A DNA stretch of 64,000 bases from Deinandra increscens subsp. villosa (taxonomy: Eukaryota > Streptophyta > Magnoliopsida > Asterales > Asteraceae), in NCBI GenBank assembly GCA_039602395.1, contig JBCNJP010000017.1, positions 86,751,160 through 86,815,159 on the forward strand, given 5' to 3'. The number at the start of each line of letters is the position of its first letter. Position 1 is the stretch's first letter. Both the position numbers and the translations under genes were made by a program. This document shows positions 43,237 to 56,280 of the stretch, piece by piece. Below the pieces are notes generated by a model. It was given only the letters and a program-made list of their open reading frames with translations. It made no database searches and was not told where the DNA came from.

Positions 43237-44233
43237 CGTAAAGCTTCTAGCTTGGAGTTTGAAAACGCTTTGGGATCTCTACTTGAGAGATTGGCCAAGT
43301 AAATCTAGAGATCTTGTGGCTTTCCAAAGGAACCTCTGGAATGGGCTTCGGGATTCCTGGAACACTCGATATCATTTCTTTCAACTTCTAGAGCTCCTTA
43401 GCAATACTTGGATGTATACCTGCATCATAAGGAGCACCCTGGTTAGAAACGACAAGAATTAAATTGGAGACATTACCTGGGCTAGGATTCTGGACTGGGA
43501 TCCTGGGATCATATCCATACTTTGTTGGGATGCTCGGCTCCGTAATTGCTGCTGTTTGCATGGGAATGAAGTCACCGTCATGCACATCTGAGGAGCTGGT
43601 CCTGAAGACTCCTATAGAAACAGAAGGGTTAGAATGCCAACATCCTTGGAGATTCTGGCCTGGATTCCCAGTAGAAAAATGATATCCTTGAGATGGTGCA
43701 GCCAAGGATCCCAAAGATAATGGAGTCCAAGGATCTTTGGAACATGGCCGTGAGGATTCTGGCGGAATGGCTCCTGAGAATCCAGTAGTACTTCCTGCAT
43801 ATCCAGCGGCCTGGGAAGTCATCGTATGGGCTGTAGTGAAGCCTACTGCTGATTTGTAACTTTGGCGAGCCGGATCAGAGGATCCTGAGGTGTTAAAGTC
43901 AAGATGCCTGGGAAATAGGGGACTTTGCTCCTCCACAGGTTTCTTAGACTTCTTAAGCTCCTCGATCTCCTTCATCACCGTTTGATTGATCTTTTCTTGC
44001 TGATCCATCTGATTCTTCACCTGCTTGATCAAAGTAAACAAATCATTGTTAGTAATAACAGGATCAACAGATTGAACCTGGGATCCTGTAAAGACAGAAT
44101 AGTAAGCTTTTCTAGGCTGCTCGTCCACTTTCTTCTGATGGTCATTGTTTTTCTTCAGGCTTCCTGGAGCGGAAAGAAGAGGAGGGATGGAGGACGATGT
44201 AGAGGCCGAGACAAATTTTTGCTGATTCGACAT
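43237..44233 (-). pseudogene. gag: Tat element 4, 5' half of gag
   Basis: An open frame of 281 codons (43388-44233, start MSNQQ) plus a further 150 bases after a TAG at about 43388-43390. It matches element 2 gag more closely than element 3 gag, including GNPGQNLQGCWHSNPS. The remaining gag is at 31595-32295, beyond element 3. Confidence 0.75.
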
Positions 44234-44296
44234 TTTCGAAGTGAAGATCGAATGGAGTGAATGAAATACGGAGTTTTCGTAAGACGAAGCACCACT

Positions 44297-44314
44297 TTCC
44301 CCACAGTGGGCGCC
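44297..44314 (-). other. Degenerate primer-binding site of element 4
   Basis: TGGCGCCCACTGTGGGGA on the minus strand, two changes from the site of elements 1 and 3. Confidence 0.6.
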
Positions 44315-46163
44315 AAACTATTTTGGCCAAAAATCAACAAAGTGATTTCGTATTCCAAACTTAGAATGTGAGGTAGTGTGCTTGTTAATATGCTCGAAAT
44401 GTAAAGTTGAACACAAGGATGTAACGAGGGAAAAAACTAGGATCCTTCGAGTTGCCTCTAGGAATCCTAGCAAAAAAACCTTGGGAGCCGGCCTGAAAAG
44501 CCTGCTTCCTCACAATTTTATTGATACGAAACTGAAAAGTACAAGTGTTTTGGAGGTTTGATCGATCGATGCTAAGTGTTACAATGATGGTATGCTATCA
44601 GAGCTAAAGTGTATCGGTGTTGTGTGTCCCTAAGTCGATCGAGTCCTCAATTATATAAGGATTACAAGAATAAGAAACTATCCGGGATTCCCGGGATCCT
44701 ATCGTCCAACTAACTTGACCGTTAGAGCCCTCTTCGTCCACTTGGTCCATGATTTTCTTTAGCTGGAGCTTAAATCTCGGAGGTAGTTGATGACTTCAAC
44801 GGTACCTGTGTCACACCCTCAATTTCCACTAACGGAGTTTTACCGTGTGGGGTGTGAGCAAACCAGAATCCCAGTCCATCAGTTACATCAAACTACCTTT
44901 AATAATCAAAAGATTTCCATTATGTTAAAATATAATATAAATTCAGAGTTTTACAAAATGCGGAAGCATAAACAGAAGATTAAGTATTTACATGAGAAAT
45001 GGTTCTTTGAAATATCGTAACTTGCATAGAAAATCATAACAGGGTTTTAGGGGCTCATGCATGCATACTCGTGATACTCGAACACTTGCGACCTGAGAGA
45101 AACATGTTTGAAGAAAAAGTGTCAACCAAAAGGTTGGTGAGTTCACATAAGCACATATCTACAACTAGTATAAATATGCAGTATGAATACAACAGTCTTT
45201 ATTCGTATGTAAGCATGTATATTACAAGTACAATCCATATCGTAGGTAGCGAGCCTAAGTTCATGTCACTAAAACGTTCGCAACCGAAGCTGACCAATTA
45301 GTTGTAGGAATAATTCCTTACGTGGTTTGCCTTCCCCGTGTCTACTCGATCACGGTAAGTTTAGGCTGACATTGTTCTCAGTCCGACCGCCAGTCGGGTG
45401 GTGCATCTCGTGCCCGCTGAGTGGGGTTTGTCAGACCCCAGTAGTACTACCCAATATCCCCTCGCTATATGCTATTAACGGTTCGATAAGTAAGGACTTG
45501 AAAGATAAAGCATTTTACGTGAACATGTGATATATGTTGGAATTCTACTTTAATCATACATAAACGTTGTCGTGTTATCACCCTAACCCGGGTGTAACGT
45601 GTTTGCGTGTGTTATCGTCCAAAACCGGACGTAACGTAATGGTTGTGAAACTCACCTTGGGGTGCACAGCAATTCCAGATAAGTAACACCGCATGTAGCA
45701 ACTAACAGGTCTTGTGTAATCTACCAAACACCTAACGAGCATGTGTATACATAAGGTTGGGTTCAACTAAAAACGATTAAGTCTAGACCAGTGGTGAGAA
45801 CAAATAATATCGAATGACGATGTGGTGAAAATCACTAGACCCGAAACGAGTCGAGTATGGCTCATAGCTAGAATCATGACAGTTACTAAAGTCGAGAATA
45901 TATATAAAACATATATATTCATATCTATAAAAATATACTCGATGTTTAAAATTATAACTAACGTTGTGACAATAAATGTGATACCTACACACGCATCTTT
46001 CCATTTTTTTTATAGTTTACACAAAAAAAAAATATATATATATATATATTTTCCAAACTCCTCCATACTATATATATATTCTCCATTTCGAATACTCCAA
46101 TAATATATATTTACGTTTATATAACATTTGTTACGGAAAATAATGGTTCTAAGTATAAACAAC

Positions 46164-46430
46164 AATCTACGATTCGAAAACAACGTTTAGAATGACCGGT
46201 GATAGGTTTTGGGTCAAGAAAAAGTTCACAAAACAAGAAGAAAATAAATTAAAACAATAAAACCGAGGTCACCAGGTTTGAACCTGTGACCTTACAACAA
46301 TCTACGATTCGAAAACAACGTTTAGAATGACCGGTGATAGGTTTGGGGTCAAGAAAAAGTTCACAAAACAAGAAGAAAATAAATTAAAACAATAAAACCG
46401 GAGGTCACCAGGTTTGAACCTGTGACCTCT
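46164..46430 (-). repeat. Tandem duplication of about 133 bases in the LTR
   Basis: The stretch from CAATCTACGATTCGAAAAC to GGTTTGAACCTGTGACCT occurs twice in a row (about 46167-46294 and 46298-46428). The right LTR has the same pair at about 54172-54437. It contains the B box of one tRNA-like module. Confidence 0.75.
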
Positions 46431-46463
46431 AGTTCACATGACCACGCCCAAACCACTGGGCTA
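46405..46463 (-). ncRNA. tRNA-like (SINE-type) pol III module 2 in left LTR
   Basis: On the minus strand TAGCCCAGTGG (46453-46463) fits a box A and GGTTCAAACC (46411-46420) fits a box B, 32 bases apart. The arrangement is typical of tRNA-derived SINE heads. Not a full tRNA: no clear acceptor stem was found. The right LTR has the same module at about 54414-54472. Confidence 0.5.
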
Positions 46464-46555
46464 GTTTCCTGGTTTGTCTTAAAATCAGGAAAAACTTCTT
46501 TTGTATACCTAGTGAACAAGGAATCTGGTTTCTAGAAAAATAATCAAAAGATTTG

Positions 46556-46625
46556 TATTGGACAAGATTCGAACTAGCGACCCCCAGGACAGGAACAGTG
46601 AGCCTTAGCCACTGGGCTAAGTCCG
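46556..46625 (-). ncRNA. tRNA-like (SINE-type) pol III module 1 in left LTR
   Basis: On the minus strand TAGCCCAGTGG (46609-46619) and AGTTCGAATC (46566-46575) fit boxes A and B with 33 bases between. It lies about 150 bases upstream of module 2 in the direction of transcription. The right LTR has it at about 54564-54633. Confidence 0.5.
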
Positions 46626-48126
46626 ATGTTTGGTTTTAAAAAGTGAATTCAAAACTTTTAACCATACGTGACCAGGCACCATCTTCCTCATGTAAAACCC
46701 TAAACCCATACAACCTCCATTAAATAAAAAAAACAACGATTTGCAGAAGTCTTCCATACAGATCGACGTGCCATGATAAATTTTATAATCAACTACAAGA
46801 TCATATACAAACCTGGAACGTGAAACGAACGTCGAGCACAAACCGAGACTCGAACAGAAGCGGGTTTCGCCCGCGATGCGACTCGAACAACAACTAACGG
46901 TGTCTGCGTGGTGGTTTCTGACATCACCGGGAGTCCGAAAACTGATACGATCGTGTGGCTCGTGTGGGTGGTCGGAAATTTCGCCGGCGATGATGTACGG
47001 TAGCAAAACAGGGAGCCAAAGAGAGCGAGAGTGGTATTCTCGCCGGTTTTCTTATGGGTCTTCAAGGGGTTCACGATTGGGTTCCGAGGTCACACGAGAG
47101 CTCACCGGAAATTTGTTTTGGTTACATGAGAGATTACCACTGAGGTGTTTGAATTGAAAATGAGAATATTTATGGTCTGGGTTGCCAAAGTTAGTGGATG
47201 CGGCTGTAGTAGTTCTTAACGGACGAAGGAGGTTAATCAGATTTATTGAGAGGGTGCCATGGACGGTCGCCGGTTTCCACTTTTCAGGAGGCGTCTTCTA
47301 ATCGGCTTTGTTAAGATGGCAAGAATGGTCCCTCAAATTTTACATGATAAGAAATCAAGTTTAACTCATGGCAAAACTTATCCCTCTAGGTTAATTAAAT
47401 AGAATTCAAGTTTTGAAAGTTGTAGAAATGGTCCCTCAAAGTTAACAGGCGTTAACTAACCTAACGGGGAATGATGGCGACAACTCTAACAGACACCATC
47501 TCGTACGTAGATATGGATATATAAAAACAATGATTAACGTATAACCTTTGAAATGCAAACCCTAATGAGTTCACATAAAATCATGAGTATAAACTCATAA
47601 GTGTACATATATATTTCGCATAAAAGTATGGAATAATTTACGTGTAAGCATACAACGTTTATTCGGAATACACCACATAAAATCATAGGTGGTTACGTGA
47701 CGTGATGTCACATAAACTCATAAAGTCTAGTGTTATATAAAATCATATATACAAACTTATAGTTATCAAAGTAGCCCACATAAAATCATAGATTACTATG
47801 TGTAATTCCGACGATGTTTTAATAGTAAAATCGTGTGTGGTTATGTGATAAGTTGACACATAAAAACGTGAAACATAATGTGTATATGCCAATATAACAC
47901 ATAAAAATCAAAATCTTATTCATCACATTAAATGACAAAATGATCGCATGAACTCATAAGATATGATTTGCATAGAATCATAAAATATAATTATTTAAGT
48001 TAGTTAACCGGCGTCTAGACTCATGTGCAATGCTCATGACTATTCTAGTTAACTGAGGTAACGAACGTTATTGAAAAGTAACACAGGTTATTAACGGAGT
48101 TAACTTGGAAATTACTATTTGTCACA

Positions 48127-51100
48127 TCATCCCCAAGTTGAAAGAATTTTCGTCCCGAAAATTAAGGTAGCGCTAACTAGTTGGCTTAATTTTCGTCCCG
48201 AAAATTAAGGTAGCGCTAACTAGTTGGCTGGGATGAAGGTAAGGGGAGATTTTTTTTTTCAGTTATGACATCATCCCCAAGTTGAAAAGAAATTTCGTCC
48301 CGAAATTTAAATCGCTGTCAAATAACAGTACATATCGAAGGAACTACCTCGAAAGGAATGATGGACGCTATTTTCAAGGGTGTGTCCCACATGCCAATGG
48401 GATGTCACATGTTTAAAGGATTTTGAAAAGGATTACATTTCGAAAGCATGGGAAGTGATTTTCTAATCAAGTGTTTGTATGTGAAGAGTCGAACGACTGC
48501 ATTACAGGGATTGTGTCGAGTGGCCAGGCCTAACAAGTAACACAACAACATAAGTGTCTAATCAAAATCTCAATGTGACGAAGGAGCCATCATATGTCCA
48601 TGTAGCTTTCGGCTAATGCTAGGAGTGAGATTCTCATTTTAGATCTCGTTTTCGCATAAGGCAATCACATTCACCAATAGCCCAGGTGAATCAGAGAGAA
48701 TGGAATTTGGGTATGAGAAAATTGTGTGTGCATCAAGTTGATCAATGTTTGTCTAATAGCCTCGTTGTCTAATGAAAACATAAATGTCTTAATTTGCCTA
48801 CCAACTACCAACTAGCATAGAAATTCACAAAACTGATCAAGTTGACATGCGGACTCATTGATTGACTTAGTACCTTAGGGAGTTACGACCAGTTAAGTTC
48901 ACATGATTCATAATAATATTCAAAATCATCTTGCATGCAATAATGGTTTAGATATCAACAACATGTCTGGTTCCTTAGCACGTTTCATACACATAGCAAA
49001 TCATGTAATTCTACGTAACTTATGTTCAAACCAGCACTTCAATAGTTAATCAGTTCCTATACCTTAAACATAGAATTAGATCCTCAATTTTTTTAGCATA
49101 CATAAACACTATGTTTTGTATTTTATTTTTTTTTCTAGAAAAAATAAAAATTTACTCAATTTTGCTAAGAATTATTTAAGTAAGCATGTAAACGATTAGA
49201 TTCAAATTCATACTGGGGTTCAACATCACACAACATGCCACTAAATACCTTGATAAGGGCCCAAAAATAAGGGCAGAAGTTCCACAGAATGAAAGTGTAA
49301 ATTATGAGGTACCGATATTCGACGGTGCCCGCGCAAAAACGCATGAATCAAGTATGAGGATAGAAAGTTTATAGCGAAAAGCGCCAACGGCCCAGTTCAT
49401 GAATTCAAGTGAGTGTTGAGATAGTAGCGTATGCTAGTCACAACTACACCCTCCAAAGTATGACATGCGAGTTTAGAATGTTACCGGTTGTTATACAAAC
49501 TGAGTGGGTGCAAAACATAATAGATAGCGTAGGGTTCAAAGAGAATTATCTAGCATGTTTGACAGGATTCAGCAGGAAATTCGTATCAATGGATATCGAG
49601 ATGAACGTGTCAACGGTTATACGGTTCCATAGAGTAAACATCTCATCAAGAAGGGTCTTCATTCCTTATGTTCGCAAATGTGCCCAATCTACTTGGTGTT
49701 CTCGCATCTCATGCGATATGAATCGTTCTTTCTAGAATATTGGTTTGAATAGCGTTTGAAAATATTGCACGACATGAACATGAATCACAAAGCTTCGGGA
49801 TACTTGATAGTGGTTTTGGTTCTGGGCGATTGCACTTACGAATATTTGTTAGGGTTGAGTGTAGGTTTACCACGAACCAAGAGGTTAAATCAGGTGTTGT
49901 ACAGAAGAGGATCAGGGTGTATCTTTAGTGATAGACATAAAGTTTACCAAAGGGGCAGTCGATTCAAGAGTAGTTTTCCTTAAACGGAAGTCGGACTACT
50001 TCATAGCACGTACTTCTAAAAGTTGGAGTTGTTCATTCTATCTGTTTGTCATTCAAAAGGAAATATGACTGGTTTTAAAACGTTGATGTTCATCTGGGTT
50101 AGAACTCGCGTCTGAATTGTGATAAGATATTCGCTTTAGGACAATTTTCCTTTAGACTCGGACAATTGAGAACATGGAGTTTGATTATTTCGGGCATGTC
50201 TATTTTTGGTAGAAGTACGTAAGGGATATCTGTAATCTCAGAGGGTGTAACTTTAAGCAGTTTTGTCGAGGGCATAGTCCCGTTAGTTGGGTTTCTCAAG
50301 ATGAGGTTCTTGCGTATGACTCTAAAGTCAATCTTTGGTCCGACACTGGTCCCACATTCAATATACCACTAATATTTATATATAGGGTGTACCGCAGCTA
50401 ACCCACCACACTACCAGCACATTGAAGGCGTACCAGCTGCCTACCATTACTAGCTTTTGGTTATACAACATTGGATATTTCTCAACGGAAATAGGGTACG
50501 TCCAGTTTCCCTCATATGTTAGGGTGTAAAAGGGTCGAGAGATTAAAGACTTAGTAAGTGCAAACAAAAGGTGTAATAGTATTCATTCACTATACCAGAA
50601 AGATGTGTAAGGTTTGCCATTCTAGTGAAGGTCGTCGAGTGTTTGGCACGCGCAGTGTGAATATTATAACGCTTCGGATTTCAAGACAATCCAAAATTCA
50701 AACAGGCCACAAGGTTTAAGTTCAAGCCAGGTCGTTTATCAATGAAAGTCCTTTGAAAAGGACGATGAGGAATCGCGTACCAGAAATTTTGTCGATAGTT
50801 GCTATTACGGGAACGTTAATAAACATACAAAATGTATGGATAACTTGGTGTACTCAAGGCGGAAGAAGGGAAAATGTAGGTCGATTGTACAATTAGTTAT
50901 AGGTGCAAATAGGGTTCCCATAAAAGTTTGGTATTGTTGCTGCGATTGAAGCACAAGGTAGTCTCATTATCATGGTGTTTAACTAGTAGCAAAGCTAACC
51001 AAAAGTGTAACACTTTCTGTTTCAAAGCTCATCCAAGACATAAAGGATTACAAAAGCGCGAGAATCAGAAATCGTTGGTTGTTAAATCGTAAAAGGTCCG

Positions 51101-52796
51101 AATTATGTAGAAAAAGACCAATAGCACAAGTTCAAAAGGTCCATCGGAATAGTCATTATGCCAAAATTGGAAGTCATCAGTTTGAGAATCAGGAAGGCTT
51201 TTCATTATACGTAACCCCATTAGATAAATTATGCTTGTGGTACGCGGTTTGTACAATCTTGACGATGTTGTTGGCCATAAGTTTTAGTTCGCACAATAAA
51301 ATCAGTAGTATGAATCTTCAGGGGGAAACTTCACAAGAATTCTCAGCCAAGAAATATGTTCCAGTGCCCATGATTAATGGTTCATATATTTCGTTTATCG
51401 AATGTTCTCTGGGTGTTTTCCTGGTGAATGTATATCCAAGTTGTTTCACAATCGCGAGGTTCCAAGGATTGATATGGTAAGTGAAGTCGTAAATGTAGAT
51501 TTGTGATTCAAGGTGGATTTAAACCAGTTAAAGACTTCGTCAAGAGTTTTCGTAGCCAGAAAAAAAAAATTGTCTCCTAAGTACATGAGAGAAGTGATAT
51601 CCCTTCAGGACTAGCATTCCCAATATGTTTCATAAAATTCCTCAAATATATTAGGATCCATATACAGGAGAGATGTGATCATGCGCGATAACGTTTACAA
51701 AGATAGATGACTTCAATCATCTGGTTGAGTTCAACATGTTCAACATTCAATGTCACGATGAGAAAAAAAAATTACAAGAATTTGGTCCCAATACGACCAT
51801 TGGCTTGCCTAGTAGGATTCTCCAGGATTTCCTTATACTGCAAATTACATTTACGTGTGCACCCGTAACTGTGATTTACTTTATATGATCACCCTGGTTC
51901 CTCTTATTTCAGCTACCAGGTATGGTGTGGTCACTAACCCGTGGTTATCTTGATCAGAACTTGCTAAAGAGATAAGTTTCGAGCGTAAAATGTTCGCTTT
52001 AATCTGAATGACCCACCCAAAGCGAGTCAGCCATAAATTTAGTTCAACTGGATTTGAGTAGAGTTTATCACATAACCCAAGTTTCGCTCGAATGTATAGA
52101 ATAATTATTACACATACCGACTTGATCAATAATCAGATATATATGAGAGGGAAAAAAAATCAGCCAATACACACCAGGTATTACTTAGTTTATAGGAGTC
52201 TCATTCAAGTTGCTTCATTCCAACGCGACCATGCGATAGAAACGAGAAGAGAATGATCTTACAAGATCAGAGCGAATGTGAAAACGGTTAGGATGACGAA
52301 GGCAGATTCAAGTGTCCTTCAAGAAACCACTTGGATCCACACCTTGCACGTTGCGATAATGTCGACTGAACATTAGAGTCCAGTGGTACAAGTAGGTTTG
52401 GTACAGCAAAAAAAAAATCTCACATAATAGGGGGAAAATTTTGAGAACAGGAAGAGGTATTACACCACCTTGCCTAAGTCCTAGGATAATCTCAAGCATC
52501 AACCAGCTCGTCATGAATGAAGATGTGATCCTCCGATCAAATGCGACGTCTCATCGTCCATGGGTGTTAACTAAGAGATACATAACTCTAGGATGTTAAA
52601 GACGACTCAAGAATAACCGGCTCCTCGCCGTGAGTATAACGGGATTAGATGATGTAAATGATGTATCGTAAACAGGTCCGTGTAGGAGCGAGTATCATGA
52701 TGCATGAGAAAGATGTTTAAGTGTGCAAGTAATGCAAAACAGTTACAGTCTAAGACGAATCTTAGTTCGTTGTAACCAATGGCTCTGATACCAATC
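48127..52796 (-). other. Internal region of the LARD-like element, no coding capacity seen
   Basis: It starts TCATCCCCAAGTTG, a reversed polypurine tract, next to the left LTR. TTTTCGTCCCGAAAATTAAGG with the following AGCGCTAACTAGTTGGCT is duplicated in tandem near 48150-48230. I read the rest in all frames and found no RT, integrase, protease or zinc-knuckle motif; the longest frames (for example 51079-51480) lack family character. Confidence 0.7.
52781..52793 (-). other. Primer-binding site of the LARD-like element
   Basis: TGGTATCAGAGCC on the minus strand, complementary to the 3' end of initiator tRNA-Met, three bases from the right LTR. Confidence 0.85.
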
Positions 52797-54008
52797 TGTC
52801 ACACCCTCAATTTCCACTAACGGAGTTTTATCGTGTGGGGTGTGAGCAAACCAGAATCCCAGTCCATCAGTTACATCAAACTACCTTTAATAATCAAAAG
52901 ATTTCCATTATGTTAAAATATAATATAAATTCAGAGTTTTACAAAATGCGGAAGCATAAACAAAAGATTAAGTATTTACATGAGAAATGGTTCTTTGAAA
53001 TATCGTAACTTGCATAGAAAATCATAACAGGGTTTTAGGGGCTCATGCATGCATACTCGTGATACTCGAACACTTGCGACCTGAGAGAAACATGTTTGAA
53101 GAAAAAGTGTCAACCAAAAGGTTGGTGAGTTCACATAAGCACATATCTACAACTAGTATAAATATGCAGTATGAATACAACAGTCTTTATTCGTATGTAA
53201 GCATGTATATTACAAGTACAATCCATATCGTAGGTAGCGAGCCTAAGTTCATGTCACTAAAACGTTCGCAACCGAAGCTGACCAATTAGTTGTAGGAATA
53301 ATTCCTTACGTGGTTTGCCTTCCCCGTGTCTACTCGATCACGGTAAGTTTAGGCTGACATTGTTCTCAGTCCGACCGCCAGTCGGGTGGTGCATCTCGTG
53401 CCCGCTGAGTGGGGTTTGTCAGACCCCAGTAGTACTACCCAATATCCCCTCGCTATATGCTATTAACGGTTCGATAAGTAAGGACTTGAAAGATAAAGCA
53501 TTTTACGTGAACATGTGATATATGTTGGATTTCTACTTTAATCATACATAAACGTTGTCGTGTTATCACCCTAACCCGGGTGTAACGTGTTTGCGTGTGT
53601 TATCGTCCAAAACCGGACGTAACGTAATGGTTGTGAAACTCACCTTGGGGTGCACAGCAATTCCAGATAAGTAACACCGCATGTAGCAACTAACAGGTCT
53701 TGTGTAATCTACCAAACACCTAACGAGCATGTGTATACATAAGGTTGGGTTCAACTAAAAACGATTAAGTCTAGACCAATGGTGAGAACAAATAATATCG
53801 AATGACGATGTGGTGAAAATCACTAGACCCGAAACGAGTCGAGTATGGCTCATAGCCAGAATCATGACAGTTACTAAAGTCGAGAATATATATAAAACAT
53901 ATATATTCATATCTATAAAAATATACTCGATGTTTAAAATTATAACTAACGTTGTGACAATAAATGTGATACCTACACACGCATCTTTCCATTTTTTTAT
54001 AGTTTACA

Positions 54009-54061
<53 letters not shown>

Positions 54062-56134
54062 CCAAACTCCTCCATACTATATATATATTCTCCATTTCGA
54101 ATACTCCAATAATATATATTTACGTTTATATAACATTTGTTACGGAAAATAATGGTTCTAAGTATAAACAACAATCTACGATTCGAAAACAACGTTTAGA
54201 ATGACCGGTGATAGGTTTTGGGTCAAGAAAAAGTTCACAAAACAAGAAGAAAATAAATTAAAACAATAAAACCGAGGTCACCAGGTTTGAACCTGTGACC
54301 TTACAACAATCTACGATTCGAAAACAACGTTTAGAATGACCGGTGATAGGTTTTGGGTCAAGAAAAAGTTCACAAAACAAGAAGAAAATAAATTAAAACA
54401 ATAAAACCGGAGGTCACCAGGTTTGAACCTGTGACCTCTAGTTCACATGACCACGCCCAAACCACTGGGCTAGTTTCCTGGTTTGTCTTAAAATCAGGAA
54501 AAACTTCTTTTGTATACCTAGTGAACAAGAATCTGGTTTCTAGAAAAATAATCAAAAGATTTGTATTGGACAAGATTCGAACTAGCGACCCCCAGGACAG
54601 GAACAGTGAGCCTTAGCCACTGGGCTAAGTCCGATGTTTGGTTTTAAAAAGTGAATTCAAAACTTTTAACCATACGTGACCAGGCACCATCTTCCTCATG
54701 TAAAACCCTAAACCCATACAACCTCCATTAAATAAAAAAAACAACAATTTGCAGAAGTCTTCCATACAGATCGACGTGCCATGATAAATTTTATAATCAA
54801 CTACAAGATCATATACAAACCTGGAACGTGAAACGAACGTCGAGCACAAACCAAGACTCGAACAGAAGCGGGTTTCGCCCGCGATGCGACTCGAACAACA
54901 ACTAACGGTGTCTGCGTGGTGGTTTCTGACATCACTGGGAGTCCGAAAACTGATACGATCGTGTGGCTCGTGTGGGTGGTCGGAAATTTCGCCGGCGATG
55001 ATGTACGGTAGCAAAACAGGGAGCCAAAGAGAGCGAGAGTGGTATTCTCGCCGGTTTTCTTATGGGTCTTCAAGGGGTTCACGATTGGGTTCCGAGGTCA
55101 CACGAGAGCTCACCGGAAATTTGTTTTGGTTACACGAGAGATTACCACTGAGGTGTTTGAATTGAAAATGAGAATATTTATGGTCTGGGTTGCCAAAGTT
55201 AGTGGATGCGGCTGTAGTAGTTCTTAACGGACGAAGGAGGTTAATCAGATTTATTGAGAGGGTGCCATGGACGGTCGCCGGTTTCCACTTTTCAGGAGGC
55301 GTCTTCTAATCGGCTTTGTTAAGATGGCAAGAATGGTCCCTCAAATTTTACATGATAAGAAATCAAGTTTAACTCATGGCAAAACTTATCCCTCTAGGTT
55401 AATTAAATAGAATTCAAGTTTTGAAAGTTGTAGAAATGGTCCCTCAAAGTTAACAGGCGTTAACTAACCTAACGGGGAATGATGGCGACAACTCTAACAG
55501 ACACCATCTCGTACGTAGATATGGATATATAAAAACAATGATTAACGTATAACCTTTGAAATGCAAACCCTTATGAGTTCACATAAAATCATGAGTATAA
55601 ACTCATAAGTGTACATATATATTTCGCATAAAAGTATGGAATAATTTACGTGTAAGCATACAACGTTTATTCGGAATACACCACATAAAATCATAGGTGG
55701 TTACGTGACGTGATGTCACATAAACTCATAAAGTCTAGTGTTATATAAAATCATATATACAAACTTATAGTTATCAAAGTAGCCCACATAAAATCATAGA
55801 TTACTATGTGTAATTCCGACGATGTTTTAATAGTAAAATCGTGTGTGGTTATGTGATAAGTTGACACATAAAATCGTGAAACATAATGTGTATATGCCAA
55901 TATAACACATAAAAATCAAAATCTTATTCATCACATTAAATGACAAAATGATCGCATGAACTCATAAGATATGATTTGCATAGAATCATAAAATATAATT
56001 ATTCAAGTTAGTTAACCGGCGTCTAGACTCATGTGCAATGCTCATGACTATTCTAGTTAACTGAGGTAACGAACGTTATTGAAAAGTAACACAGGTTATT
56101 AACGGAGTTAACTTGGAAATTACTAGTTGTCACA
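52797..56134 (-). mobile_element. 5' LTR of the LARD-like element
   Basis: Same content as the left LTR, with a longer (TA)n tract (about 54012-54058) that accounts for most of the length difference. It contains the same pair of tRNA-like modules. Confidence 0.85.
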
Positions 56135-56280
56135 ACCTGGGTCAAATAAACACGTGGAAATTATAAGGGTTAGTTGAATAAATTAAATCAGGATACATGG
56201 ACGAGTGGGATTCCCAAACTGTAATAGGATTCCTGAACTATCTGAGCTTCCTGGAGCATCCTGGATATACAACCTCAACA

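Larger units (their letters stand above)
44809..48126 (-). mobile_element. 3' LTR of the LARD-like element
   Basis: Fewer than about twenty substitutions and a few length changes, by eye, separate it from the right LTR. The short frames in it (for example at 45071-45301 and 46617-47006) recur in the right LTR and are not recognisable proteins. An (A)n(TA)n tract lies at about 46022-46050. Confidence 0.85.
44809..56134 (-). mobile_element. Young, non-coding LTR retrotransposon (LARD-like), complete
   Basis: Two long LTRs (44809-48126, 3318 bases; 52797-56134, 3338 bases) are near-identical, both TGTCACACC...TGTCACA. ACCTG is duplicated on each side (44804-44808 and 56135-56139). The primer-binding site and polypurine tract put it on the minus strand. 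The 4670-base interior has no frame longer than about 130 codons and none like gag or pol. Large non-coding retrotransposon derivatives have this form. The LTR start and primer-binding site suggest a Tekay-type parent supplying proteins in trans, which is inference. Confidence 0.85.
44319..56280 (-). mobile_element. 5' LTR of element 4, split by an 11.3-kb insertion
   Basis: The LTR is in two pieces, 44319-44808 and 56140-56280, which join at GGTACCTGGGTCAAAT-like sequence as in the LTRs of element 2. It ends CCTCAACA and is followed by chromovirus gag DNA. The initial TG is mutated (CTATTTTGG). Confidence 0.75.

Noticed and set aside
46556..46625. A functional tRNA gene
   Set aside because: Boxes A and B fit, but I could not pair an acceptor stem or assign an anticodon loop with confidence.
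45071..47157. Short frames repeated at 53059-55165 (up to 129 codons) as a duplicated host gene
   Set aside because: They lie in the two LTRs of one element, overlap on both strands and have no family character.
48127..52796. Decayed gag-pol hidden in the LARD-like interior
   Set aside because: I looked for RT, protease, integrase and zinc-knuckle motifs in all frames and saw none; a profile search would be more sensitive.
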